A DNA stretch of 64,000 nt, taken from Microbispora corallina. Its GTDB lineage: Bacteria > Actinomycetota > Actinomycetes > Streptosporangiales > Streptosporangiaceae. Positions 1-8,480 of the stretch are shown one piece after another (positions within the stretch are counted from its first letter, which is position 1; each line of letters begins with the position of its first letter). Location: contig NZ_BOOC01000013.1 of NCBI RefSeq assembly GCF_016863035.1, forward strand, positions 124,001 to 188,000. The letters run 5' to 3'. The position numbers were made by a program, and so were the translations under genes. The notes under the pieces were generated by a model. That model searched no databases. It worked only from the letters and a program-made list of their open reading frames with translations, and had not been told where the DNA came from.

Positions 1-1488
1 GCCAAGATGCCGGTGATCCTGTGCATCAACAAGGTCGACCGTCCCGACGCCCGCATCGCCGAGGTCGTCGACGAGGTCTACGAGCTGTTCATCGACCTCG
101 ACGCGACCGAGGAGCAGATCGACTTCCCGATCGTGTACGCCTCGGCCAAGGCCGGCCGGGCCTCCCTCACCCGTCCCCAGGACGGCGGGATGCCCGACTC
201 CCCCGACCTCGAGCCGCTGTTCGAGACGATCAAGAGCACCATCCCGGCACCCGTGTACGACCCGTCGGCGCCGCTCCAGGCCCACGTCACCAACCTGGAC
301 GCCTCCAGCTACCTGGGCCGCATCGCCCTGTGCCGGGTCCACCAGGGCACGATCAAGAAGGGCCAGCAGGTGGCCTGGTGCCGTACGGACGGCACCGTCC
401 AGCGGGTCCGGATCTCCGAGCTGCTGATGACCGAGGCGCTGGAGCGCAAGCCGGCCGAGGAGGCCGGGCCCGGCGACATCATCGCGATCGCCGGCATCCC
501 GGACATCATGATCGGCGAGACGCTGGCCGACCCCGACGACCCGCGGCCGCTGCCGTTGATCACCGTGGACGAGCCGGCCATCTCGATGACGATCGGCACC
601 AACACGAGCCCTCTGGTCGGCAAGGTCAAGGGCGCCAAGGTCACCGCCCGGCTCGTCAAGGACCGGCTCGACAAGGAGCTCGTCGGCAACGTCTCGCTCC
701 GCGTGCTGGCCACCGAGACGCCCGACGCGTGGGAGGTGCAGGGCCGCGGCGAGCTGGCGCTGGCCATCCTGGTGGAGCAGATGCGCCGCGAGGGCTACGA
801 GCTGACGGTCGGCAAGCCCAAGGTCGTCACCAAGGTCGTCGACGGCAAGATCCACGAGCCGGTCGAGCGGCTCACGGTCGACTGCCCGGAGGAGTACCTG
901 GGCGCGGTCACCCAGCTCCTTGCGGTCCGCAAGGGCCGGATGGAGCACATGACCAACCACGGCACCGGCTGGATCCGCATGGAGTTCCTGGTGCCGTCCC
1001 GCGGCCTGATCGGCTTCCGCACGGAGTTCCTCACCGAGACGCGGGGCACCGGCCTGGTGCACCACGTGTTCGAGACGTACGAGCCGTGGTTCGGCGACCT
1101 GCGCACCCGCAACAACGGCTCGCTGGTGGCCGACCGGGCCGGCCAGGTCACCGCGTTCGCCATGCTCAACCTGCAGGAGCGCGGCACGCTGTTCGTCTCC
1201 CCCAGCACCGAGGTGTACGAGGGCATGATCGTCGGGGAGAACTCCCGATCCGACGACATGGACGTGAACATCACCAAGGAGAAGAAGCTCACGAACATGC
1301 GCTCGTCCACGAGCGAGGAGACGGAGAAGCTGATCCCGCCGCGCGTGCTGTCGCTGGAGCAGGCGCTGGAGTTCATCCGCGACGACGAGTGCGTGGAGAT
1401 CACGACGGAGACCGTGCGCCTGCGCAAGGTCGTTCTCGACGCCTCGAGCCGCGGCCGCGCCGCCGCCCGCGCCAAGCGCGCCAACTGA
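1..1488 (+). CDS. typA: Ribosome-associated GTPase TypA/BipA, 3' part
   Basis: The frame is open from base 1, so the start and the first GTPase motifs lie outside the window; 495 codons remain of a family usually about 610 residues long. The G4 motif NKVD appears about ten codons in and a SAK-type G5 motif follows near codon 48. Translation-factor beta-barrel, EF-G-like and BipA-specific C-terminal regions follow, with a basic tail. TypA is a translational GTPase that binds the ribosome and supports assembly and stress adaptation. A strong hairpin terminator lies 11 bases after the stop, so transcription probably ends here. Identification is secure; only the N-terminus is missing. Confidence 0.97.
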   Translation, partial: AKMPVILCINKVDRPDARIAEVVDEVYELFIDLDATEEQIDFPIVYASAKAGRASLTRPQDGGMPDSPDLEPLFETIKSTIPAPVYDPSAPLQAHVTNLDASSYLGRIALCRVHQGTIKKGQQVAWCRTDGTVQRVRISELLMTEALERKPAEEAGPGDIIAIAGIPDIMIGETLADPDDPRPLPLITVDEPAISMTIGTNTSPLVGKVKGAKVTARLVKDRLDKELVGNVSLRVLATETPDAWEVQGRGELALAILVEQMRREGYELTVGKPKVVTKVVDGKIHEPVERLTVDCPEEYLGAVTQLLAVRKGRMEHMTNHGTGWIRMEFLVPSRGLIGFRTEFLTETRGTGLVHHVFETYEPWFGDLRTRNNGSLVADRAGQVTAFAMLNLQERGTLFVSPSTEVYEGMIVGENSRSDDMDVNITKEKKLTNMRSSTSEETEKLIPPRVLSLEQALEFIRDDECVEITTETVRLRKVVLDASSRGRAAARAKRAN

Positions 1489-1499
1489 CCCAGCCTGCC

Positions 1500-1533
1500 G
1501 AAGCCCCCGCGCCCCACCCGGCGCGGGGGCTTC
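1500..1533 (+). terminator. Intrinsic terminator after typA
   Basis: A perfect 14-bp stem (GAAGCCCCCGCGCC paired with its complement) encloses a 6-base loop, starting 11 bases past the typA stop. The downstream tract is not T-rich, as is common in actinobacteria. Confidence 0.85.
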
Positions 1534-1656
1534 GCCGTTCCCCGCGGCGGCAAGAAGGGGTAAACGGCGGGCACAGGGCCCGTCTACCGCTCTCCCGGGG
1601 GTGCCCGCGCGTGCTCTCCTGTCGCAGGCACCAGCCCCTACGGAGGAGCCTCACCC

Positions 1657-2295
1657 ATGCTTCGCACGAGTCATCTCGCCCTGGCCGCCAACCTCGCGCT
1701 CGGCGTCGGCGCCTGCGTCCTCGCGCTGCCGCACGCCGGCGCTCTGCCGCACACCGGTGCGCTGCCGCAGGCCCAGGCACGGCCGGACGCGGCGGCGAGC
1801 GCCGTGATCAGGGACGTCAACGGACGGGTCCTCGGCACCCTGCGGATCGAGCGGTACTCGGCCGCCGCGTCGCGGGTCACCGTGTTCGTCCGCGGCCTGA
1901 CCCCGGGCTTCCACGGCTTCCACATCCACTCGGCCGGCGTGTGCGACCCCGCCTCGGTCGACCCGGACACCGGCAGTCCGTTCGCCAGCGCGGGCGGTCA
2001 CATGGACCAGGGACAGGGCGGGGACGCCGGAGGCAACCTCCCCTCGCTGCTCGCGACCGCCGACGGCGTGGCCAGCACGAGCTTCCTGACGGACCGGTTC
2101 ACCCCGGCCCGGCTCAGGGACGCGGACGGCAGCGCCATCATCATCCACGCCAAGCCGGACAACTTCGCCAACATCCCCAGCCGTTACACGCACCCGAAGG
2201 ACGCCACCGGCACCACCGGCCCGGACGCCACCACGCTGAAGACCGGCGACGCCGGCCGCCGGATCGCCTGCGGGGTCGTCCACGTCGCGTCCTGA
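1657..2295 (+). CDS. sodC: Secreted superoxide dismutase-like protein (SodC family)
   Basis: This 212-residue protein has an N-terminal hydrophobic export segment (about residues 7-25) followed by a short repeat, LPHAGALPHTGALPQ, and no lipobox. The SOD fold is recognised by GFHGFHIHS with copper ligands H89 and H91, GGHMD with bridging H115, IIIHAK with H164, the disulfide pair C96 and C205, and the active-site arginine in GRRIACGV. The loop that normally carries two further zinc histidines is short and has none; only D123 remains. Like the zinc-free mycobacterial enzyme, it may be a copper-only SOD. It would remove superoxide outside the membrane. GGAGG precedes the ATG at good spacing. Confidence 0.88.
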   Translation: MLRTSHLALAANLALGVGACVLALPHAGALPHTGALPQAQARPDAAASAVIRDVNGRVLGTLRIERYSAAASRVTVFVRGLTPGFHGFHIHSAGVCDPASVDPDTGSPFASAGGHMDQGQGGDAGGNLPSLLATADGVASTSFLTDRFTPARLRDADGSAIIIHAKPDNFANIPSRYTHPKDATGTTGPDATTLKTGDAGRRIACGVVHVAS

Positions 2296-2389
2296 CTGCC
2301 GTCCAAGTCACTCCTCAGCCGGACGCAACCGCCGGAGCGCATCCTCGTCCCGTAGGTCAGGAGATCTCGGGGGGAAGGGAGGGTCCGCG

Positions 2390-2476
2390 ATGCGGAACAT
2401 GGGTGCGGGCATGCACACGGCGCTCGCGGGCGCCTGGGTGGTCGTCACCGTCCTGGCGCTGCTGCTCGGCCGCTGA
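2390..2476 (+). CDS. Possible 28-residue single-span membrane peptide
   Basis: A short open frame encodes a Met-rich start (MRNMGAGMHT) and then one hydrophobic segment (about residues 11-26) ending in Arg. AGGGAGG lies 7 bases before the ATG, which is better than most starts in the window. It sits in an otherwise empty 260-bp gap between sodC and the convergent DUF2461 gene. No family is recognised; the short length means chance cannot be excluded, and the call rests on the ribosome site and the hydrophobic pattern. Confidence 0.4.
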   Translation: MRNMGAGMHTALAGAWVVVTVLALLLGR

Positions 2477-2557
2477 CCAGGCACGCGACGAGCCGCGACC
2501 CGGCGCCCGCCCACGATCGGGAACGGCCACGGCGAACCGCGGCGGGCGGGCGGCGGG

Positions 2558-3193
2558 TCAGCTGAGGTGGACGCGCAGCCAGTCGACGAGCGGGACGCAG
2601 GCACGCCAGGTGTCCCGCACGCGGTCGAGGGTCTCGGGGGTGTGGAGCCACGGCTCGGGCTCGAACCGGCGCCCGGCGTGCAGCGACTTGTACCGCATGA
2701 GGTCGAGCCGCGGGTGGTCCTCCGGGGTGCCCCGCGGCCGGGTCTTGAGGCGCTCGCCGCCCACCGTCAGCCCGCCGGGCAGGGCGGCGAGGACCTCCTC
2801 GAGCCGGGCGCCCGCCGTGTCGTCGTCGAGCGCCTCGCGGTAGCGCAGCACCTGCTCCCCGGACGCCCACCAGCCGGCGGCCGCGTACAGCCCGTCGGCG
2901 TCGATCTGCACGTAGAAGCCCACGCCCTCCAGGCCCGCCTTGAAATAGGCACCCTGGTGGGTCTTGTACGGCGACTTGTCCTTGGCGAACCGCACGTCCC
3001 GGTACGGCCGGAACAGATGGGAGTCGCCGAACTCGGGGGCCAGCTCCTCCAGCAGGGCGAGCATCGGCGCCCTGACGGCGTCCTCGTACAGCTCCTTGTT
3101 GGCCGCCCAGTAGCCCCGGGAGTTGTCGGCGACCAGGCCCTCGTAGAAGATGAGCGCCTCGTCGGGGAACCCGCTGAAACCCATGCCCGCCAC
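2558..3193 (-). CDS. DUF2461 domain protein
   Basis: The protein matches the DUF2461 (TIGR02453) family end to end: FSGFPDEALIFYEGL near the N-terminus, then NSRGYWAANKE and the conserved VRFAKDKSPYKTHQGAYF. It is about 211 residues, usual for the family, with no signal peptide or membrane span, so it is cytoplasmic. The biochemical role of the family is not established. The GTG at 3193 was chosen because GGAGGG lies 10 bases upstream; an ATG three codons later and a longer frame reaching 3223 are alternatives. It is convergent with sodC and just upstream (38 bases) of the stop of the next minus-strand gene. Confidence 0.85.
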   Translation of the reverse strand: MAGMGFSGFPDEALIFYEGLVADNSRGYWAANKELYEDAVRAPMLALLEELAPEFGDSHLFRPYRDVRFAKDKSPYKTHQGAYFKAGLEGVGFYVQIDADGLYAAAGWWASGEQVLRYREALDDDTAGARLEEVLAALPGGLTVGGERLKTRPRGTPEDHPRLDLMRYKSLHAGRRFEPEPWLHTPETLDRVRDTWRACVPLVDWLRVHLS

Positions 3194-3231
3194 TTTGGCA
3201 CGTCCCTCCGACAAAGCGCACACGCTCGCGC

Positions 3232-4761
3232 TCAGCGGCGCCTGCGCCGCGGCGTCCCGAAGATCGACCGGGTGATCTCCCGGCCGAGGGCGGACGCGGC
3301 GGACCGGGCCAGCGAGCGGAACTCCTTCGACTCGAGCATCCCCTCCAGCACGGACGGCGTCCGCTCGCGCCGCTCCTCCCGCTCTCCCGGCGCCGGCTCC
3401 CGGCGGGACGGCTGCGGCTCGGGCGGCCGGGACGCGGGCTCGCCCGGGGCCAGCCGGGCCGACAGGATCTCGTACGCCGACTGCCTGTCCACCGCCGTGC
3501 CGTACTTGGGCAGCAGCGGGGAGGCGGCGATGACGCCCTGCACCACGGCCGGGGCGGACGGCGCCATGAGCGTGCGCGGGGCGCGCAGCCGGGTCCAGGC
3601 GACCGGGGTCGGCGCGCCCGTCTCGGACAGCACGGTCACCACAGCGTCACCGATGCCGAGCTCGGTCAGCAGCTTCTCCAGGTCGTAGGAGGAGTTCGGG
3701 AACGTCGAGACGGTGGCCTTGAGCGCCTTGGCGTCCTGCGGCGTGAAGGCCCGCAGGGCGTGCTGCACCCGGGCGCCGAGCTGGGCCAGCACGTCGGCGG
3801 GCACGTCCTTCGGCGTCTGGGTGACGAAGAAGACCCCGACGCCCTTGGAGCGGATCAGGCGCACGGTCTGCGTGATCGACCGCAGGAACGCCTTGGACGC
3901 GCCGTCGAACAGCAGGTGGGCCTCGTCGAAGAAGAACACCAGCGACGGCTTGTCCGGGTCGCCCACCTCGGGCAGCACCTCGAACAGGTCGGCCAGCAGC
4001 CACATCAGGAAAGTCGAGAACAGCTGCGGCCGGTCCTGGACGGCGGGCAACTCCAGGACGGACACCACCCCCTTGCCGTCCGGCGTGGTCCGCAGCAGGT
4101 CGTGCACGTCGAACTCGGGCTCGCCGAAGAACGCCTCCGCCCCCTGCGCCTGGAAGTTGACCAGGGCGCGGAGGATGACGCCGGCGGTCGCGGCGGACAG
4201 GCCGCCGATGCCGCTGAGGGCCTCCGGGGTCTCGGTGAGGTACCGGATCACCTCGACCAGGTCCTTGAGGTCGAGCAGCGGCAGCCCGTGCTTGTCGGCG
4301 AAGTAGAAGATCAGCCCGAGCGACGACTCCTGCGTCTCGTTGAGCTCCAGGACCCGGGCCAGCAGGGTCGGCCCGAACGCGCTCATCGTCGCCCGCAGCG
4401 GGATCCCCTCGCCCATCCCGCCGAGCGAGAAGAACTCGACCGGGCAGGCCGCGGGCGACCACGTCTCGCCCACCTCGGCCGCCCGCCTGCTCACCCGGTC
4501 GGACGGGACGCCGGGCGAGGCCATGCCGGACAGGTCGCCCTTGACGTCGGCCAGGAAGACCGGCACGCCCTGCTCGGACAACTGCTCGGCGAGGAGCTGG
4601 AGGGTCTTGGTCTTGCCGGTGCCGGTGGCCCCCGCGACCAGGCCGTGCCGGTTCATCATGGCCAGCGGGACGCGGATGGGCTCGGCCGGGTCGGCGGCGC
4701 CGTCGTCGCGGATCAGCGCCCCCAGCTCCAGCGCCGGCCCCTGGACGTCGTAGCCCTTCAC
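3232..4761 (-). CDS. HerA/YjgR-like ATPase (DUF853)
   Basis: A 509-residue ATPase of the helicase HerA-like DUF853 family, the same size as E. coli YjgR. Walker A is GATGTGKT at residues 44-51 and Walker B ends in FFFDEAH at about 276-282; the family motif VKGDLSGM follows Walker A. The C-terminal tail is Arg/Pro-rich. The GTG start at 4761 shares the bases GTGA with the stop of the upstream deacetylase, so translation is probably coupled. The open frame continues upstream antisense-like, but nothing before this GTG resembles the family. The cellular role of DUF853 proteins is uncertain; DNA translocation is inferred only from the family name. Confidence 0.9.
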   Translation of the reverse strand: MKGYDVQGPALELGALIRDDGAADPAEPIRVPLAMMNRHGLVAGATGTGKTKTLQLLAEQLSEQGVPVFLADVKGDLSGMASPGVPSDRVSRRAAEVGETWSPAACPVEFFSLGGMGEGIPLRATMSAFGPTLLARVLELNETQESSLGLIFYFADKHGLPLLDLKDLVEVIRYLTETPEALSGIGGLSAATAGVILRALVNFQAQGAEAFFGEPEFDVHDLLRTTPDGKGVVSVLELPAVQDRPQLFSTFLMWLLADLFEVLPEVGDPDKPSLVFFFDEAHLLFDGASKAFLRSITQTVRLIRSKGVGVFFVTQTPKDVPADVLAQLGARVQHALRAFTPQDAKALKATVSTFPNSSYDLEKLLTELGIGDAVVTVLSETGAPTPVAWTRLRAPRTLMAPSAPAVVQGVIAASPLLPKYGTAVDRQSAYEILSARLAPGEPASRPPEPQPSRREPAPGEREERRERTPSVLEGMLESKEFRSLARSAASALGREITRSIFGTPRRRRR

Positions 4762-5582
4762 CGGTTGAAGTACTGCTTCCCGGGCGCCGGGCTGCCGAGC
4801 AGCTCGGAGACGGTCACATAGGTGAAGCCCTTGCGGTCGAGCTCGTCCAACAGGCGGGGCAGGGCGGCGATCGTCGTGGGGTGGATGTCGTGCATGAGCA
4901 CGATGTCGCCCGGCTTCGCCGAGCAGCACCGCTTGGCCACGATCGCGGGGTCGCGGTCGCGCCAGTCGAGCGTGTCGACGGCCCACAGGATCTGCGCCAG
5001 CCCCTCCTGCCTGGCGACGTTCTCCACCTCGTGGTTCGTCGACCCGTACGGCGGCCGCATCAGCGTCATCCGCACGCCGGCGACCCGTCGTACGACGTCC
5101 TGGGTGCGGTCGAGCTCGCGGCGCACGGCGTCGGCGGACAGGCCGGCCAGCGCGGCGTGGTCCCAGGAGTGGTTGCCCACCTCGTGGCCCTCGGCGACCA
5201 TCCGGCGGACGAAGTCCCGGCTCTTGTCGGTCACCATCTGCCCGAGCACGAAGAACGTCGCCCGGGCGTGATGGGCCGCCAGCAGGTCGAGGACCTTGTC
5301 CGTGGCCTCCCCCGGCCCGTCGTCGAACGTCAGCGCGACGCATTTGAGCCGGCCGCAGTCCAGCTTGCGGGGCGGCGGGGCGAGCGGGAGACGGGGGCCC
5401 GGCCAGCCGGGCTGGGCCCCGATGAGGCGCATCCGGAGCATCCCGGGGTCGAACCTGTCGGCGACGCCGTAGCCCGGACGAGCGGCGGCAGGCCCGGCGG
5501 GCCCGGCGGGCATCGCCGAGGTCGCGGCCCGCCCGCAGCCGGCGAGCACGAGCAGCGACAGCAGTACGGACAGCCTCCGCAT
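4758..5582 (-). CDS. Lipoprotein polysaccharide deacetylase (NodB/CE4)
   Basis: A 274-residue protein with a lipoprotein signal (lipobox LAGC, Cys16) and a CE4 deacetylase domain. Catalytic motifs are in order: TFDDGP at 85-90, NHSWDH at 137-142 supplying the metal histidines, RPPYG at 176-180, DTLDW near 203 and the MHDIH motif near 230. Such enzymes deacetylate N-acetylated cell-wall sugars and this one should be anchored on the outer face of the membrane. It is translationally coupled to the downstream HerA-like ATPase, an unusual partnership with no obvious functional link. GGGGGG lies a few bases before the ATG. Confidence 0.92.
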   Translation of the reverse strand: MRRLSVLLSLLVLAGCGRAATSAMPAGPAGPAAARPGYGVADRFDPGMLRMRLIGAQPGWPGPRLPLAPPPRKLDCGRLKCVALTFDDGPGEATDKVLDLLAAHHARATFFVLGQMVTDKSRDFVRRMVAEGHEVGNHSWDHAALAGLSADAVRRELDRTQDVVRRVAGVRMTLMRPPYGSTNHEVENVARQEGLAQILWAVDTLDWRDRDPAIVAKRCCSAKPGDIVLMHDIHPTTIAALPRLLDELDRKGFTYVTVSELLGSPAPGKQYFNR

Positions 5583-5612
5583 ACGACCCCCCGAGCGAGC
5601 GGGGGCGGTCGG

Positions 5613-5918
5613 CTATGGATACTCCTGGGCCGCGTCCCCCCGCAGAACCTTGGCCAGCTCCTCCCACCAGGGCGGCACCTCGGCCCGCAGCTCGGCATAC
5701 CGGCGGGCCACCCGCGTGGCGCATCCCACAGGGTCCGTACCCAAGTGCCGGCACTTCACGGCGCCCTCGCGCCAACGGTAAAGGCCGTCGCGGAAGCTCA
5801 CGACGAGGCCGATCCAGACCGACAGCGTGGCACCGTCGCCGATCTCGTACGCCTCGTGCACACCGAGGGCGGCGAGTTCCGCGCGGAGTCGTCCAATAGC
5901 GGTGCGCGGCTCAGTCAC
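5613..5918 (-). CDS. Small conserved-type hypothetical protein
   Basis: A 101-residue cytoplasmic protein, apparently starting at GTG with a GGGGGCGG-like ribosome site upstream. It has a Trp/Arg-rich middle (LSVWIGLVVSF, GLYRWREG) and a conserved-looking pair of cysteines around KCRHLGTDPVGCA, followed by a helical tail. Codon usage fits a real gene. It is 30 bases upstream of the deacetylase and may share its transcript. No family could be assigned. Confidence 0.65.
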   Translation of the reverse strand: MTEPRTAIGRLRAELAALGVHEAYEIGDGATLSVWIGLVVSFRDGLYRWREGAVKCRHLGTDPVGCATRVARRYAELRAEVPPWWEELAKVLRGDAAQEYP

Positions 5919-6040
5919 CGGCCACCGCCCCCTGCCGTAGAGACACGCACAAAAAGGTATGTACCCAACCTTGGGCCGCCCCTTGCCACTTCATAGAGTA
6001 ATGATGAGACTACGAAGCGTTACAGCGCAGCCATAACCGG

Positions 6041-6619
6041 TCAGTCGTCCAGACGCTCGGGCGGCTCGGTGACGACCATGACGAACCGGAGCGGCGCGTC
6101 GCCCTCGTTCGCGTATCGATGCGGGCGGTCGGCGCTGAACACCACCGCCTCGTCCGCCCCGACGACGTGGCTGCGGCCGTACACGACCAGCGTCAGCTCC
6201 CCTTCGAGGACGGTGAGCATCTCCCGGGTGCCGGCCGGATGGGCGTCGCCGTCGTGGTGCTCGCCGGGGCCGAGGCGCCAGTCCCACAGCTCCAGGATGG
6301 CGGGGGCGTCGGTGCCGACGAGCAGTTTGGCCGAGCCGCCTCCGGGGTGCGTGAACGTGACGACCTCCGCGGCGTGGACCACGCGGACGACCGGCGTGTC
6401 CGACACCTCCACGAGCCGGCCCATCGTGACGCCGAGGGCGTCGGCGATCCGGCACAGGGTGTTCACGCTCGGGTTGGTGCGGCCCTGCTCGATCTGGATG
6501 AGCATGCCGCGACTCACGTTCGACCGGGCCGCCAGCTCGTCGAGCGTCATGCCCCGATGCGCCCGCTGAGCACGGACGTTGGCGGCGATGGCCGCGTTGA
6601 TCGTCGACGGATCAGGCAT
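6041..6619 (-). CDS. XRE-family regulator with C-terminal cupin
   Basis: 192 residues: an N-terminal helix-turn-helix (LDELAARSNVSRGMLIQIEQG, roughly 25-45) of XRE type, then a small beta-barrel cupin (about 110-185; PGEHHDGDAHPAGTRE and a HRYAN motif) likely to bind a small ligand. This architecture is typical of local repressors or activators of transporters and amine/amino-acid genes. It is divergent from the DMT transporter across a short AT-rich gap, the natural target. No ribosome site precedes the ATG and a TAGACT hexamer lies about 12 bases upstream, so the message could be leaderless. Confidence 0.9.
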   Translation of the reverse strand: MPDPSTINAAIAANVRAQRAHRGMTLDELAARSNVSRGMLIQIEQGRTNPSVNTLCRIADALGVTMGRLVEVSDTPVVRVVHAAEVVTFTHPGGGSAKLLVGTDAPAILELWDWRLGPGEHHDGDAHPAGTREMLTVLEGELTLVVYGRSHVVGADEAVVFSADRPHRYANEGDAPLRFVMVVTEPPERLDD

Positions 6620-6686
6620 GAGTACAGTCTAGTGGTCTACTATTACAATCCATTGAACTATTCTTGCCGATTCCTTGGGGGAACTC
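6620..6686. promoter_or_regulatory. Divergent promoter/operator region, XRE-cupin and DMT genes
   Basis: This 67-bp gap is strikingly AT-rich against its surroundings. It contains TAGT-GGTCT-ACTA (6630-6642), an inverted repeat, and overlapping copies of a TAGNCT-like word, so it probably carries the operator of the XRE regulator and the promoters for both genes. TACAAT near 6644 is a plausible -10 for the transporter. Confidence 0.5.
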
Positions 6687-7522
6687 GTGACGGCGGTGGC
6701 GCTCGCTACGGCATGTGCGGTGATCTTCGGGACGGCCGACTTCCTCGGCGGCCTGGCCACCAGGCGCTCCCGGGTCTTCGCGGTCGTCGTCCTGTCCCAG
6801 GTGGGGGGGCTGCTGCTGATCGGGGTGCTCATTCCGCTGCTGCCGGGGAGCGTGAGCCCCGCGGCGCTGCTGTGGGGGATGGCGTCGGGCGTGGCGGGGG
6901 CGGGCGCCCTCGTCCTGTTCTACCGGGGGCTCGCCACCGGGATGATGTCCGTGGTCGCCCCGACCACGGCGACCACGGCGATGGCGGTCCCGGTGATCTT
7001 CGGCCTGCTCATCGGGGAGCGCCCGTCCGCCCTGGCGCTGACCGGCGTGGTGCTGGCCTGCTCGCCGTCCTGCTCGTCAGCCGTGACCCGAACGGCACGG
7101 CCACCGGCTCGCGCGTCGGCCCCATCCTGGGCGCGCTCGCCTCCGGGGCCGGGTTCGGCGCGTTCTTCATCCTGCTGAGGCTGGCCCCGGCCGACTCCGG
7201 CGGGTGGCCGCTGCTGGGGGCGCGGATCGCCTCGATCGCGCTGGTGGCGGTGCTGGCCGTCGCCCGGCGCGCCACCCTGCGCCCGACGCCGGGGAGCGTG
7301 CCGGTGACGCTCTGGGCCGGCGTCCTCGACATGGCGGCCAACGTGCTCTACCTGCTGGCCGCGCAGCGGGGGATGCTCAGCCTCGTGGCGGTGCTGGTGT
7401 CGCTGTACCCCGCCAGCACGCTGCTGCTGGCCCGGTACGTCCTGGGTGAGCGGCTCAGCGCCCTGCAGATCGCCGGCGTGGGCTTCGCGCTCGGCGCGGT
7501 CGCGCTCATCGCCGCGTCCTGA
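6687..7522 (+). pseudogene. EamA/DMT-family transporter with a frameshift
   Basis: The two halves of a ten-span drug/metabolite transporter are encoded in different frames. The first half (start GTG 6687 with GGGGGA upstream: TAVALATACAVIFGTADF...) runs in frame to about 7053; from about 7058 the family pattern continues one base out of register (LLAVLLVSRDPNG...) to the stop at 7522. A single missing base near CTGGCCTG explains it; restored, the protein would be about 278 residues, normal for the family. Both halves keep clean membrane segments, so the lesion is either recent or a sequencing error. As given, translation would end at 7178. Confidence 0.85.
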
Positions 7523-7533
7523 CCCCTGACACG

Positions 7534-7570
7534 CCGGTACGGCCGCCACGTCGCGCGACGGCCGTACCGG
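7534..7570. terminator. Bidirectional terminator hairpin between convergent genes
   Basis: CCGGTACGGCCG and its exact complement form a 12-bp stem around a 13-base loop, 12 bases after the DMT stop and ahead of the convergent sigma-factor gene end. Confidence 0.75.
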
Positions 7571-7654
7571 GCCGGGTCTTCGGGGCCGGGTGTCCGCGGG
7601 GCGGTTGTCACGCCCGCCTACGCCCAGGCGATCTGGGGCTTTCTCAGACGTTTC

Positions 7655-8248
7655 TCATGCCGCGTAGGCGTGGACGGGGACGCGGACGACGCCCTCCTCG
7701 CGGGCGTAGTCCTCCAGCATGCCGCGAAGCTGCCGCCGGCCGCGATGCAGCCGGGACATGACGGTGCCGATGGGGGTTCCCATACGGTCGGCGATCTCCT
7801 TGTAGGCGAACCCCTCGACGTCGGCGAGGTAGACCGCCACCCGGAAGTCCTCGGGCAGGGCGCGCAGGGCGTCCATCACGACGCTGTCGGGAAGCTGGTC
7901 GAGCGCCTCGTTCTCGGCCGAGCGCAGGCCCGTGGACATGTGCGACTCGGCCGCGGCGAGCTGCCAGTCCTCGATGTCCTCGGCGGCCGACAGCTTCGGC
8001 GAGCGCTGCCGCTTCCGGTAGTCGTTGATGAAGTTGTTGGTCAGGATCCGGTGCAGCCAGGCCTTCAGGTTCGTGCCCTCGCGGAACTGGTGGTAGGACG
8101 TGTACGCCTTGGCCACCGTCTCCTGGACCAGGTCCTCCGCGTCGGCGGGGTTACGGGTGAGCCGCATGGCGGAGGCGTAGAGCTGGTTGGTCACCGGCAC
8201 GACCTCACGCTCGAACCACACCTGTCGCTGCTCGTCGGTCGAGATCAT
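7655..8248 (-). CDS. ECF sigma factor, SigR/SigH type
   Basis: A 197-residue ECF sigma factor. Region 2 contains [21 protein letters not shown] and [22 protein letters not shown]; region 4 contains [30 protein letters not shown]. These match the thiol-oxidative-stress sigma factors SigR (Streptomyces) and SigH (Mycobacterium) from memory. Those are normally followed by an overlapping zinc anti-sigma gene (rsrA/rshA) with an HXXXCXXC motif; here the next minus-strand sequence is a terminator and the convergent transporter, so this copy is an orphan. AGGGGGA lies just before the ATG. Control may be by an unlinked anti-sigma factor or by transcription. Confidence 0.9.
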   Translation of the reverse strand: MISTDEQRQVWFEREVVPVTNQLYASAMRLTRNPADAEDLVQETVAKAYTSYHQFREGTNLKAWLHRILTNNFINDYRKRQRSPKLSAAEDIEDWQLAAAESHMSTGLRSAENEALDQLPDSVVMDALRALPEDFRVAVYLADVEGFAYKEIADRMGTPIGTVMSRLHRGRRQLRGMLEDYAREEGVVRVPVHAYAA

Positions 8249-8480
8249 CTCATCCCCCTACAGAACTTCTCCCCCGTTACCCGTCCGCCAGGAACCCATG
8301 CGAGGCCGTCCGGTCATTGTTGTGCCAAGGAACATCGTGCCGAATGGGACGTAAGCACAGTGTTAATTGTTTTTCCTGGTCACAGGAGTGCAAGCGACAC
8401 GGGGCCGGACGCGGTCTGGTCACACGCAGGCCGAGTAAGTCTCAGTATAGTAACACCGGAGCCTCAATCCGGAGTAAAGT

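Noticed and set aside
21-2843. 940-codon frame antiparallel in content to typA and sodC
   Set aside because: Arg/Pro/Gly-rich shadow of real genes in another frame, common in high-GC DNA.
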